Below are positions 11,575 to 21,734 of a stretch of DNA of 64,000 nt, one piece after another. The notes under the pieces were generated by a model. That model was given only the letters and a program-made list of their open reading frames with translations. It searched no databases and had not been told where the DNA came from. How positions within the stretch are numbered: position 1 is the first letter of the stretch; each line of letters opens with the position of its first letter. Source of the stretch: Malaya genurostris (taxonomy: Eukaryota > Arthropoda > Insecta > Diptera > Culicidae); the NCBI RefSeq assembly GCF_030247185.1, contig NC_080572.1, positions 123,690,928 through 123,754,927 on the forward strand, in the 5' to 3' direction. The translations under genes were made by a program, and so were the position numbers.

Positions 11575-12838
11575 TATAGGCATCGTTTCAAATTCTAGTA
11601 TTGAGAAAAGAAAAAACTTGCGCAATTTACACAATCGATCAACTAACTGATACTCGGAAGTGTACCAGTTTTTTCGTATTCACGACATCCAGTTATGTCT
11701 CTGACATTACCCACACGCCTTTTTTATATCATCCAAGAGACCAAGAATACACCGTGGAGAGTGCAGCATGGCATAGTACACCATTTTGTTGGAATCAGAA
11801 GTTATGCATTCGCTTTCTACGCACAATAAGCAAAGTCTGAGTACGACATTACGCTTGTTAATCATGGTTCCGGCAATGGATTTTTATCCGTGCATAATTA
11901 GCATAATAAATCGGTTATCATGACTTCATAAATGTCGCAGTTGACAGTAAGTGGCTCGTTTGACCTCGAAAAAATATGGTTCAATCACTCATTTCGCTAT
12001 TATTCAGTTAAAATTGGTTACTCTATCGTTACAGAGAGACTCTTCGTGGATTTTTTTTATGGATTATTTGTTTAGTAAAGTAGCAGCCGTTTTGTTCGAT
12101 TACCTTTCTATTCAGAGAGAAATGTCGACTGTCGGTATTTCTGAAGATTTTCCGCCGCTTTTCCACGCTTTTCCTTAGCCTGAGATTTTCCTTCATGAGC
12201 AGACAGATGTTTTGCCAATGTTTTGGCTTGCTTCGGCTCGACAGCAACCTGTTTTTTCGCAGCTTTGCGCTTCAAATTGGTAAGAACCTTCGGAGAAGTT
12301 AAGAATGTACTCTCACGGAACGACCGAAATTAGCTCTGCGCCTAATTCGTATTACTGTTTTTGAATTTGTTGATTTTAACAACAAAATTTCCAAAATAAC
12401 TATAAAATTAGTTTAAATTGAGAATTTACTTTGCTGAAAAAAACTCTTATTTTTAGAGAATGCGTTTAGTTGGCGAATATTCTGGACACAAACCAGCAAT
12501 ATTTCAATCCAGTACGAGATTCTCATTGACAACAAATTTTGTTACTAAAATCAGAGAATTTGTTTCTATTTATCTATCACCATCATTACTGAAGGACAGG
12601 ACCATGAAAACAAAAATGAAATTGGTTTTATTAACAAGTTTATTAGCTAAAAACTTATGAGAAGTGTCAAAGCAAAACAATCCATTAAAAAGCTAAAAGG
12701 GACAGTCTTGTTGAAACTGCTTGCAAATTGTTTAGATGTTTTTCGCATGTGTTACGATATATCCATATATAAATTTCTAAACCGATATGTAAAAATGACG
12801 TAAACTGTTAGTGGAAAGTGTATTTATTCAGAATTTGT
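11575..12838. repeat. Large inverted repeat, arm 2 (1264 bp)
   Basis: Mate of 9623-10886. The outer boundary at 12838 falls inside the full-length MITE at 12317-13555. The inner boundary is TATAGGCATCG. The MITE is complete on this side, so arm 2 is the likely source and arm 1 the inverted duplicate. Confidence 0.93.
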
Positions 12839-13646
12839 GCGCATTTAAAGCGATTGTGCGTAATAATGTTTTTACGGGGAACAGTGAAGTGAGTTTCGAA
12901 TATTGCACTCTATTGTATATGTCAAATGATGTTTTTTTGTATCTTCCAACCTTCTGGGCTACGCTGTCCGATGTACTACTTGTATTCGGTTTTTGTTTCC
13001 GAGTGCTCAAAGTTTTCAGTGAGATAGTCAATTTCGCGAAGTCGAATGAAGAAAACAGCAATTGAGAAGAAAAGTTTTCAAAAAGAAGTTTATGTTTCGC
13101 TTATGTCTTTTTCTCCAATACAACATCGTTTTGATACCTGCCAATATAGAAAGATAATCGTGAATTTTTTTCGGTAGTAGTGTGCCATCTAGTGGCCAGT
13201 AGTCATTACGGTGTTAACGTTTTTTCGGTGACAGGGCGCCATATAGCTGCAAATGGCAGAAACCAATTCAACCATTTATGTTGGTTGCAAACAACGTTTT
13301 ATTTCTCTAATTCAACTAAAAAATTAGTTGAATGGATATGAAGCGTGCCTTAGCTAAGAAATGACAGCACGTTTATTTGGTGAATTCAACTAAAAAAAAT
13401 AGCCATTTCAACAAATATTTTATTATTATTGAGGGAATCAGAAATAAAAAATCTAAATTAGCAAAAGTAAGATATTTTTAGTTGTCTCAAAAAATAACTA
13501 ACTAAAATCAGAAAATCAACTAATTTTTTCGCCAAAATGCTGATTTCGGTCTTTCCGTGCTGCTTTGGCTGGTGGCCACGATTGAACTTCTTCTTTGGAA
13601 TCACGTCACGTAACGGTCCAATCTCATCGAGCATTGGATACGTTAC
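12108..13646 (-). pseudogene. Possible pogo-like transposase tail split by a MITE
   Basis: Before the insertion (13556-13646) the minus strand reads YPMLDEIGPLRDVIPKKKFN then RGHQPKQ. After the MITE it resumes at 12316 with STFLTSPKVLTNLKRKAAKK and runs to a TAG at 12108-12110. Taking out the MITE and one copy of its 2-bp duplication gives a continuous frame of about 100 codons. The wording I-x-PL, K-x-NRGxQPKxSTxLTSSP-like, then a Lys-rich tail fits the C-terminus of pogo/Tigger transposases. No catalytic domain is visible upstream, so the family call is inference. Confidence 0.42.
12317..13555. mobile_element. CACGGAA-terminated MITE, long copy (1239 bp)
   Basis: The ends are CACGGAACGACCGAAAT and the inverse ATTTCGGTCTTTCCGTG, differing at one position. 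It is flanked by CT on both sides (12315-12316 and 13556-13557), read as a 2-bp target duplication. The copy at 15278-16220 is flanked by TG on both sides, which supports the 2-bp rule. The interior is non-coding with Thr/Asn-poor AT-rich DNA and repeated TTCAACTAA phrases. Superfamily not assigned: neither TA, TTA nor 8-bp rules apply. Confidence 0.85.
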
Positions 13647-13883
13647 TGCAGTCAATTTGATTTGTATTTTATTCACTAAGCAATGTTTAATGGCATTAAT
13701 TTGCGCGTTTAAGTGCATTTAAGAACGATATATTTGGAGTCACCATGTCTGACAGTGAAGAATGTTTTCATTTATATGACGAATGTATGGAAGCTGTCAA
13801 GTTGTCCACATGTTGCATATTCCCAGAGATGCCAGGTAAAACTATTACTGCAGACGAAAAATCCACTGCAGCTTAACTAATGG

Positions 13884-14149
13884 CGTTTTCGTTTTTAATT
13901 TGCACTACACCGGTGCAGTGCTACACTGAGGCATGAATAAACGAACAAAAATGACGAAAACATAAACAATAACCATTGACTACAATAAACGATTTCATTG
14001 CACAGAGCTACACCAAACTTTTGATGAGTGCTACACCAGTGGTATCGGTGCAGAAAAAGTGTAGCACTGGTGTAGTGCAATTGGTAAAAACGAACGGTTT
14101 AGGTGCAGCTTTCGCTACACCGGTGTAGTGCAATTTAAAAACGAAAACG
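13884..14149. mobile_element. MITE with CGTTTTCGTTTTTAA ends (266 bp)
   Basis: The termini are near-perfect inverted repeats of about 35 bp: CGTTTTCGTTTTTAATTTGC then ACTACACCGGTG, and the inverse at 14114-14149. The interior repeats GTAGCACT(G)GTGTAG and GCTACACC palindromic phrases several times. No clear target-site duplication is visible, and no coding frame. Confidence 0.8.
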
Positions 14150-14199
14150 ACATAAGAAACCTGCTATTTTACAGACAAATTTGCAGACCTGGCATCTGT

Positions 14200-14480
14200 G
14201 CATCGCACGATTTGTCGAAAACGATATTCAATGCATCCACCCTTTCGATTTATTTTCTTCAATTAATAACACTATAAAAAATGTCAGAAAAAACTTTTGT
14301 GTTGATATTCACACGATTAAAAGTTGTTTTGATCTCAGAAAAAAGTATACGCGTCTGCTTGCTTTGGTATTTGGCACAAAAATAACGGGCTGCTATTACA
14401 CTCATATGACATCTGTGGGAATGACGCTATCTGCTGTCTGTCAAAAGGTCTGATGGGGTGCCGGCAACCGAACACTCCCC
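14200..14480. mobile_element. Truncated TA-type MITE, relative of 32359-32972
   Basis: The right part matches 32710-32972: TTTTGTGTTGAT, CGTCTG(C/T)TTGCTTTGGTATT, ATGACGCTATCT and CAACCGAACA. It ends ACACTCCCC, the inverse of the GGGGAGAGTG end of the relative. The left end is missing. Confidence 0.75.
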
Positions 14481-15277
14481 TTTATATATGATATATATTG
14501 GTAGTTTGCTAATGCACTGATGATTCGAAACGTAAAAAAAAATATGAATAAAAACTCAAGGGTTAAAAGTTTTCAAATTTGTAATTCGTTCGTTGTTAGC
14601 CAAAAGAATCGACCTGCTATTAAATTTTATTTGGTTCACAAGCGTGTTGTTATTTGTGCTTTAAAGGTAGATTTTGGAGCTTTAAAAACTTCACAAGAAT
14701 TGTTGTTTGGAACAGTCCGATTCTATCGACATAGTCAAAGTTGTAATTAATCCACCCAGAAGTGAGGTAAAAAAGTTATTTTGCATACATGGTTAGATAG
14801 AGAATTCATAAGCACGATGTCTGTGTATATGAGATGAAAATGCCCACTTGATTATTTAGATGAAACCGTTTTTTCAAGCTCAGATTCAAATGAATGGTCC
14901 TATGATACTATAAGAAGCAATTGCATTTCATATGTATTTAACTTTCGCTTCTATAATCACAGTTTGATAAGCTGAATTTTTTTTTTTGTAAAATAATCTT
15001 TGATTCAAATTGCAGGTTTTCATCAGATACTACAGTCGAGGTGATATAAGTTGATGGTCAAAAATTCTTACTTCGGCATTATAAGTATTCGTTTAATTTT
15101 ATTCGGATCCGGTTTCTGGTTTCAGACTTACAGAATGATAAGTGTTCACAAATTTTAAACCGGTAACGATGCAAAAAAGAGGTGAAATTTTCAATGCTAG
15201 TCTTGAATATGTTATAATTTATAGGTCTTGTCCGGTGTTGAAAACGCTGAAAGACGTAATCAATGACTTCAAAGTTG
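14481..15277. repeat. Decayed repeat X relative
   Basis: From about 14770 there are scattered matches to family X: TCAAATGAATGGTCCTATG, GGATCCGGTTTCTGG and CTTACAGAATGATAAGTG. The first part holds nothing recognised. Confidence 0.45.
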
Positions 15278-16220
15278 CACGGAAAGACCGAAATCAAATC
15301 AGAAAAACGTTAACACCGTAACGACTACTAGCCACTAGATGGCACACGACTACCGAAAAAAAAATTTAGTCACGATTATCTTTTCTATATTGGCAGGTAT
15401 AAATACGATGTTGTATTGGAGAAAAAGACATAAGCGAAACATAAACTTCTTTTTGAAAATTTGTCTTCTCAATTGCTGTTTTGTTCATTCGACTTCGCGA
15501 AATTGACTATCTCACTGAAAACTTTGAGCACTCGGAAACAAAAACCGAATACAAGTAGTACATCGAACAGCGTAGCCGAGAAGGTTGGAAGATACAAAAA
15601 ACATCATTTGACATATATAATTAGAGTGCAATATTCGAAACTCACTTCACTGTTCCCCGTAAAAACATTATTACGCACAATCGCTTTACATGCGCACAAA
15701 TTCTGAATAAATGCACTTTCCACTAACAGTTTACGTCATGTTTACATATCGGTTTAGAAATTTATATATGGATATATCGTAACACATGCGAAAAACATCT
15801 AAACAATTTGCAAGCAGTTTCAACAAGACTGTCCCTTTTAGCTTTTTAATGGATTGTTTTGCTTTGACACTTCTCATAAGTTTTTAGCTAATAAACTTGT
15901 TAATAAAACCAATTTCATTTTTGTTTTCATGGTCCTGTCCTTCAGTAATGATGGTGATAGATAAATAGAAACAAATTTTCTGATTTTAGTAACAAAATTT
16001 GTTGTCAATGAGAATTTCGTACTGGATTGAAATATTGCTGGTTTGTGTCCAGAATATTCGCCAACTAAACGCATTCTCTAAAAATACGAGTTTTTTTCAG
16101 CAAAGTAAATTCTCAATTTTAACTAATTTTATAGTTATTTTGGAAATTTTGTTGTTGAAATTAACTAATTCAAAAACAGTAATACAAATTAGGCGCAGAG
16201 CTAATTTCGGTCGTTCCGTG
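15278..16220. mobile_element. CACGGAA-terminated MITE, deletion derivative (943 bp)
   Basis: The ends are CACGGAAAGACCGAAAT and ATTTCGGTCGTTCCGTG, and the flanks are TG/TG. In the opposite orientation it matches 12317-13555 but lacks about 300 bp next to the CACGGAAAG end. The frames seen inside (for example 15461-15706 and 15874-16074) also occur in the other copies but carry no recognisable domain. Confidence 0.88.
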
Positions 16221-17140
16221 TGGCTTTGGAATTTCACTATTACGTAAGCAGATTAGTTTTATCATTCGACCAGTTCCAGCAGCAATGTGTTTCTTCAGTA
16301 AATTCAATGTCAATTAACCTCACTTTTCTTACCATTTTTAGTGTGAATCCTTCTCGCCCTCAGTACTGCGCTTATACATTTTAGATCATAATCAATCATT
16401 TCAGCGATTGCACTTAACTGTTAAACGGATCCGATTTTCGGTACCGGATTTACAAGGTAATAAGTGTTAAAATTCCTAGTCTTCATATGAGTTACGAATC
16501 AAAAGACACACTTGGGAAAAATTATGTAAATTAACGACATCTGAGACCGGCATATTCGAGCGTCAAAATGACACATTTTTATATCTGATTTTACACATGT
16601 TCCATGCATTCTGATAAATGTTTAAGTGTCGAAACATGTGATTAAACGCATTTGCGCAGAAGGCACAGATCTTGTAAAATTCAGTCATTTGTCCAAGTAC
16701 GCTTCTATGAACAGTGCCATATGTGGACTTACGGTAAATTGTTTGGTGAATAGGTACGAAAAACTGATGGAAAACCTATACCACTTTGCAAGCCAAAAAT
16801 ACGAAGATGGAACTCACAACAATTTCTCACAGATAACTGATCCGAAATTTTTCTATTAAATTGTTCGGGAGCTTTCTAGTCCTGAATGCAGAATATACCA
16901 GTTTTAAAATTTTAACTAAAAAAACTGGCAACCCTTGCAGCGTTTGACTAGTGTTTGAAATACAGAAAAAATAGAGCTGCAGCGTGTACCACTCTCAAAT
17001 TTGACAGTAGAATTGTTCGTATAAATAAATTACTATCCATCTTCCATATAAAATTTCCAGTTGCTGAATTCACTCTAATGATTTTATCGATTGAATTTAA
17101 TTTTTAATCAAATCAGTCTTCCAGTCTCCGGAATTACCGT
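16221..17140. other. Mostly unassigned, with a decayed repeat X piece
   Basis: 16420-16570 carries GGATCC-GATTTTCGGTACCGG and TAATAAGTGTTAAAA phrases of family X. The rest shows no structure that I can name. Confidence 0.4.
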
Positions 17141-20007
17141 GTAAAGAGTGCTAGAGTTTATACAGAATCATAAAGTTGATATCTAAGTGAGCGCGAAACG
17201 CGGACCGAAGCGAAGCGATTCAATGGGATGTAGTGTTTTCGCATCGCATTCACTCTGACAGGGTTGCTTTGATCGAATGAAACTAGCTCACACGCGCGTC
17301 CTGACGCTTCGCGTGATGCTTACACTCTGACAGCAACCTAAGAGTTTCAACGCGAATAGAGGACAAATTGTTTGAGTAATTTCAAGATAGTGTCAATTTA
17401 TAGATAGTCTAATCATCCTTAATTTGATAATAAAAATTTGCAATATTTTCCAATATTTTACGCTGTCATACTCATAGCTTTTCTGGCTGGTTTTACTGAG
17501 CCCTAGAAAATACTAATCTTTGCCTTTATAAATTACACTTATGTATGATCTTAAAGATTTTGAGTTTAGTTGTAAAACAATAGGGATAGTTGGGATAACG
17601 AATAGGGTTTTGTGTACTTTGACAACTACACATAATATCAAAGTGTAGTTGACATGCGATACTGACAACTATTTGTACCGACCTTAAGCAAATCTTTATG
17701 AATTACCATACCCTTATAATATACCTAATATCTTATTTAAATTATGATTTTTAATCAACGTAAACATAAAGTATAGAAAAATAAAACGATACAGAATTAG
17801 AAGGAAATTAACAGCAAATCATCATCGAGTAGGATGATACTCCGTAGAGCTTTATTCGCAAATATTTCCATAACAATTTCGCTTGATCTCACCCCTCGGC
17901 AGGTACGACCTAGTGAATGAACCTGTCTTTGCTATTTGATCGCGATGAACAAGGCCAACTGCCAGTTGCCTTGAGGGTTTCCCACTTTTAGATTCAACGC
18001 GAAATGGTTTTATATGCAATAAAGCTTTTGCTCCGGTCGCGTTGTCTCAACCTCAATCGGCACGCATTTTGCCTGTGTGCAGCCAAACAGCAACAGCAGC
18101 ACCTCAACATTAAGCACGTTATATTGACATTGAATTTGAATTGGTAATCTCCAGCGAGGGATATGACGAGGGTTGCTGATGAAGTAGCAGACAGAGAGAC
18201 GAACAGTAATTTTGCCATGATGCGTCTTATTTCCTTTGTCCGTATATTTCAACTTCTGAGTGACATCGGAGCCGAAGCTCTTTGATGATCTGCGTAGCTT
18301 TCCGTGAACTTGTCTCATATCTTACTATATTATAAGATTGAGCCAGTCTGTGTCATTCGCTTTCATGATTCATCACACTGAACATTCCAATGCCAGGTAG
18401 CGTAGCTGTCACAAAGACATGACAGCCACACGACAGGTCTCATTATGCTTCTGCTACTGTGCTACACAATTGGGTGGAGCTGGAGAGGATTTTGAAAGAT
18501 TACATCACGCAAACATTTTATGTAGCCCCAGTCTGAAGCACTGAAAAAAATATGTTTAGCCGAATTAATTTGCACTACAGACATTTGATATATTTTAATG
18601 GAGTTGAAGTCAATATTCAAGCATTACCAGTTTCCATTTAAACTGATTATCAAACATTAAAGCCTTGCTTCGTAACGACCCATGTGAATGATTACTGAAT
18701 GGCGGGTCGTGGTCTGATTTTGGACGTCCAATCAGAATTATAAACACCACAGACTAACATAATTCCATCAGTTCACCATGGTGCGGGCAACACAATTCAA
18801 AATTAGAAATTGGTATTATCTTTCGCTGGTCCCCCCCACTAATTAAATCTTAACCCGTCAAGCTTATAATATCGCCTTGTCCATGCGTAGCATGAGATCC
18901 AAAAACAGCTAAACCCTGTCAGATGCAAAACTTTCTCTCTTTATTTTCTGTTTCCTGCAGTTTCATTTCATATTAATCCCAAAGCCATTAATTTCGAAAG
19001 GCTTCACTCTCACCATCCGACATACCCTGCTAAATCCCTTTTCCTAATGAATGAAGACTTCCGCCCACAAGTCGACCACGATTTGTCTATAACAGTATAT
19101 GTGTTGGCAAGAAAAAAGGGAACCGGACTGAAGGGGCGGAAAACGACAAATTGGAAAGTTAAGAGTGGCAGCGGATGGGCAAAGGGCTACTGGAGAAACT
19201 TTCTTAAGGAAGTCTCTAACTAAAGAGCAGAAGATGTTTGAATAGGACGGGATGAGAGCCTCAAGTCAGCGTCTATTATATGCACAACACTTGAAAACAT
19301 CCAAAGAGACGGCAAATCTAGAATGCAGAACTGAGTGGGCTGACAATTGTGCCCCTGATTTACAGTTAGAACAAGTTGCCAGCAAGAGTTGTGGAGATGG
19401 TTGGACTCATGCCGGCCGGTGACGAGTACGACAGATAATGTACTAGAAAATGACAGGAACGTCATTACTTGAGAAAAGTAAAACGAAACACGACGGAAAC
19501 ATCAATCTGTAATTACGTTTCCAGGCGACGCGTTATCAGATGGGGCAAACGTGCTTATGGCGACCGGTCTCTGAATTAAAAATTGAAACTTGAAATTTTT
19601 GTATTTGTGCACATATAAAAAGAGGAACTGATTTACATTTGTCGTAGTAGACCAACGTATTCAGAGATATCAGAGGTATCTCGAGCTTAGAATTAATAGC
19701 ATAAGTTTGGTGCAATCGGCAAATAGACGATGAACAATTGCTTATGTATATTTAGAGACATGCTTTCTTGCCATGGTAATTTATAACGTAGTGCATTTTA
19801 TCAGTTTCTAGTGCATTTTATCAGTTTCCAGCGAAAATCAAACTGAAACAAAATTGATGCATGAAACTGTAGGATTTAAAGTATACAAAAGAATAATTCA
19901 CAGATGGAACTCGAAGCCGAAACTCCCGGGAAATTGTTGAACCAGTTTAATTCCATAATATGGCACAAAATTCTTAAATCACAACCTGTCCCGTCGATGA
20001 GTTAGTT
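17141..20007. other. Single-copy sequence, no feature recognised
   Basis: This block is somewhat richer in GC (especially 17870-19500) and has no second copy in the window, so it may be host intron or intergenic DNA. Open frames at 17994-18318 and 19220-19465 (minus) lack domains. A CACTCTGACAG phrase occurs twice at 17250-17330. A direct duplication of TAGTGCATTTTATCAGTTTC lies at 19791-19829. Confidence 0.4.
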
Positions 20008-20681
20008 TTTGATGTGGAACACATCTTTATTTTCTATATAGGGGTGAAAATTTAAAACTCAAAGAAACACTTACAGCTCAGTATATTTTGTATCAATTCC
20101 TAATATTATTTCATTATTTGATTGGAAGTATTTCTAAGATTCGATTTGAATGTATCAAGCCACGTATTTTCAATTATGAATGATTGAAATTTTTATTAGT
20201 AGCGAGCAGTGTCCTATTTTGTCTGCTAAAAATCTCCGGCATACCGGATTTCTCTGCCATAGACGACATCATCGCTCTGATTGGTCAATCGATGCAAAAG
20301 CGAAGCTGTTGGAAGCATGCGAATCTATAAATAGAAGCAAAATTGTAGCTAACGTTTCAGTCCTACGCGTAGCATGCTATAGGTAGGTTGTTGCTAGACA
20401 GCATGACAAAAAGTGCCATAAAACGATTTGAAGCTTTAATTCGTATATGTACTCTGATCTTGTGTCATGCAAGCTCGGATGAAATTCCATGTTATGTCGT
20501 TTCGCCTGAGAAATTGACAACTACCCCAGGGTAAATGTTGAGTGCGTAAGATTAATTTCTAATTTATATAAGATAAACTCGATTGATAATGAGAAATAGT
20601 TTATCGCTTCAACCGAAATCGCAGAATGGTAGAGAAATTTAACGCTATAAAAATCACTGCTTGCCTACAAAACTTGAACAC
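20008..20681. repeat. Dispersed repeat W, copy 2 (empty of MITE)
   Basis: This is the counterpart of 8088-9064 without the hAT MITE, and it provides the empty site at 20367-20374. Homology stops abruptly at GAACAC, where the GC-rich fragment begins. Confidence 0.8.
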
Positions 20682-20684
20682 GTA

Positions 20685-20855
20685 GCTCCGGTATGGATCG
20701 TCGGGGCGCCGGGGAAACTTCCATCCATTTTCCGTCGGTATAGGCTAGATCCATCGTCAGGGATTAGTCGATTAGTTCGTGACGTAGACCAGGGCTGGTC
20801 GTCGAGGCGCCAGCGAACCGGAGGTCATACTCCAACCGGAATTGCTGGACCAACC
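20685..20855 (-). mobile_element. GC-rich retroelement-like fragment
   Basis: About 170 bp that is clearly richer in GC than its surroundings. On the minus strand a broken frame reads like the Pro/Arg-rich leader found near some mosquito LOA/R1-group LINEs (for example DGSSLYRRKMDGSFPGAP). This is a weak call; it could equally be unrelated host sequence. Confidence 0.3.
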
Positions 20856-21734
20856 TCGAAAAAAAACGTAAAAAAATACAATATAACAGTACATATATCA
20901 GCACGCATTTTTGCTAACAATGTTCAATAAAAAACAAAAGAAAATATTCATAATATTCATATTTGGTCATAATTTCAAAAGTTTTTCTTTTTATTTCCCT
21001 TTTCAAGATACTTTTTAGTTCCAGATAATTGTGCAGTAAAAATTCATCAAACATTTTTTGTATAGAATTCATTTTGTTTCGAGAAACAGTTTTTTTACGA
21101 TTATCGTGATTGTAGTGAATTCTTGCTTTTTGGTAGAGACAATTTTCTTTTGTTTTAAATAAAAAAATAACAGAATCGTTGTGACACACTCTGAACAAAA
21201 ATTAATAATGGAAAAACCATGACGCAAAGGAGAGAGAGGTTTTCACTGTTCTTTCTGAAGATTTACTTTGCGGCAAATCGAAATTCGATGCATTAAAGAT
21301 TTGAAATCCTTTATGAATTATTTGGTATGAAAAATACAGTACATTTTATTGGGAAAACAGTACCACAGTACAAATTCAAATGCAGTACAAAAAACAGTAC
21401 GCAGTATTTGGGTCAGAGATACAGTACAATGCTGTAAAACACGGTAAGGATACGAGCGTTATATATAGCGGATATTGAACCAAAAACGGTCAGAATGTAA
21501 TTCCAATGATAAGATGGTATTTTTTCGAAACGACAACGCTCGGCCGCGTGTTGTGATTTGGGTCGAAAAACTATTTCGATGATTACACAAATAATAATAA
21601 CGATCAAAAAGTTCTCGGACTGAAAAAGCAAACAACACTTTCTAAAATTTTCGATTTATTCGTTAATGTATTCTAATTGTTTCAAAGGCGTTCCAAAATT
21701 TCCATACCACTTTTAAACCATGATTTTTTTCAGA
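20856..21734. other. Unassigned, with a CAGTAC-rich patch
   Basis: Between about 21335 and 21430 the motif CAGTAC occurs at least five times in under 100 bp. The minus-strand open frames (20914-21198, 21413-21631) have no domain. Confidence 0.4.

Noticed and set aside
12811..13065. Plus- and minus-strand frames of about 80 codons in the CACGGAA MITE
   Set aside because: Conserved only because the MITE copies are similar; no domain, and indels between copies break them.
18010..18318. Minus-strand frame with a signal-peptide-like stretch (VEVLLLLFGCTQAKC)
   Set aside because: No start context, splice pair, family similarity or second support; the hydrophobic run is near the C-terminal end.
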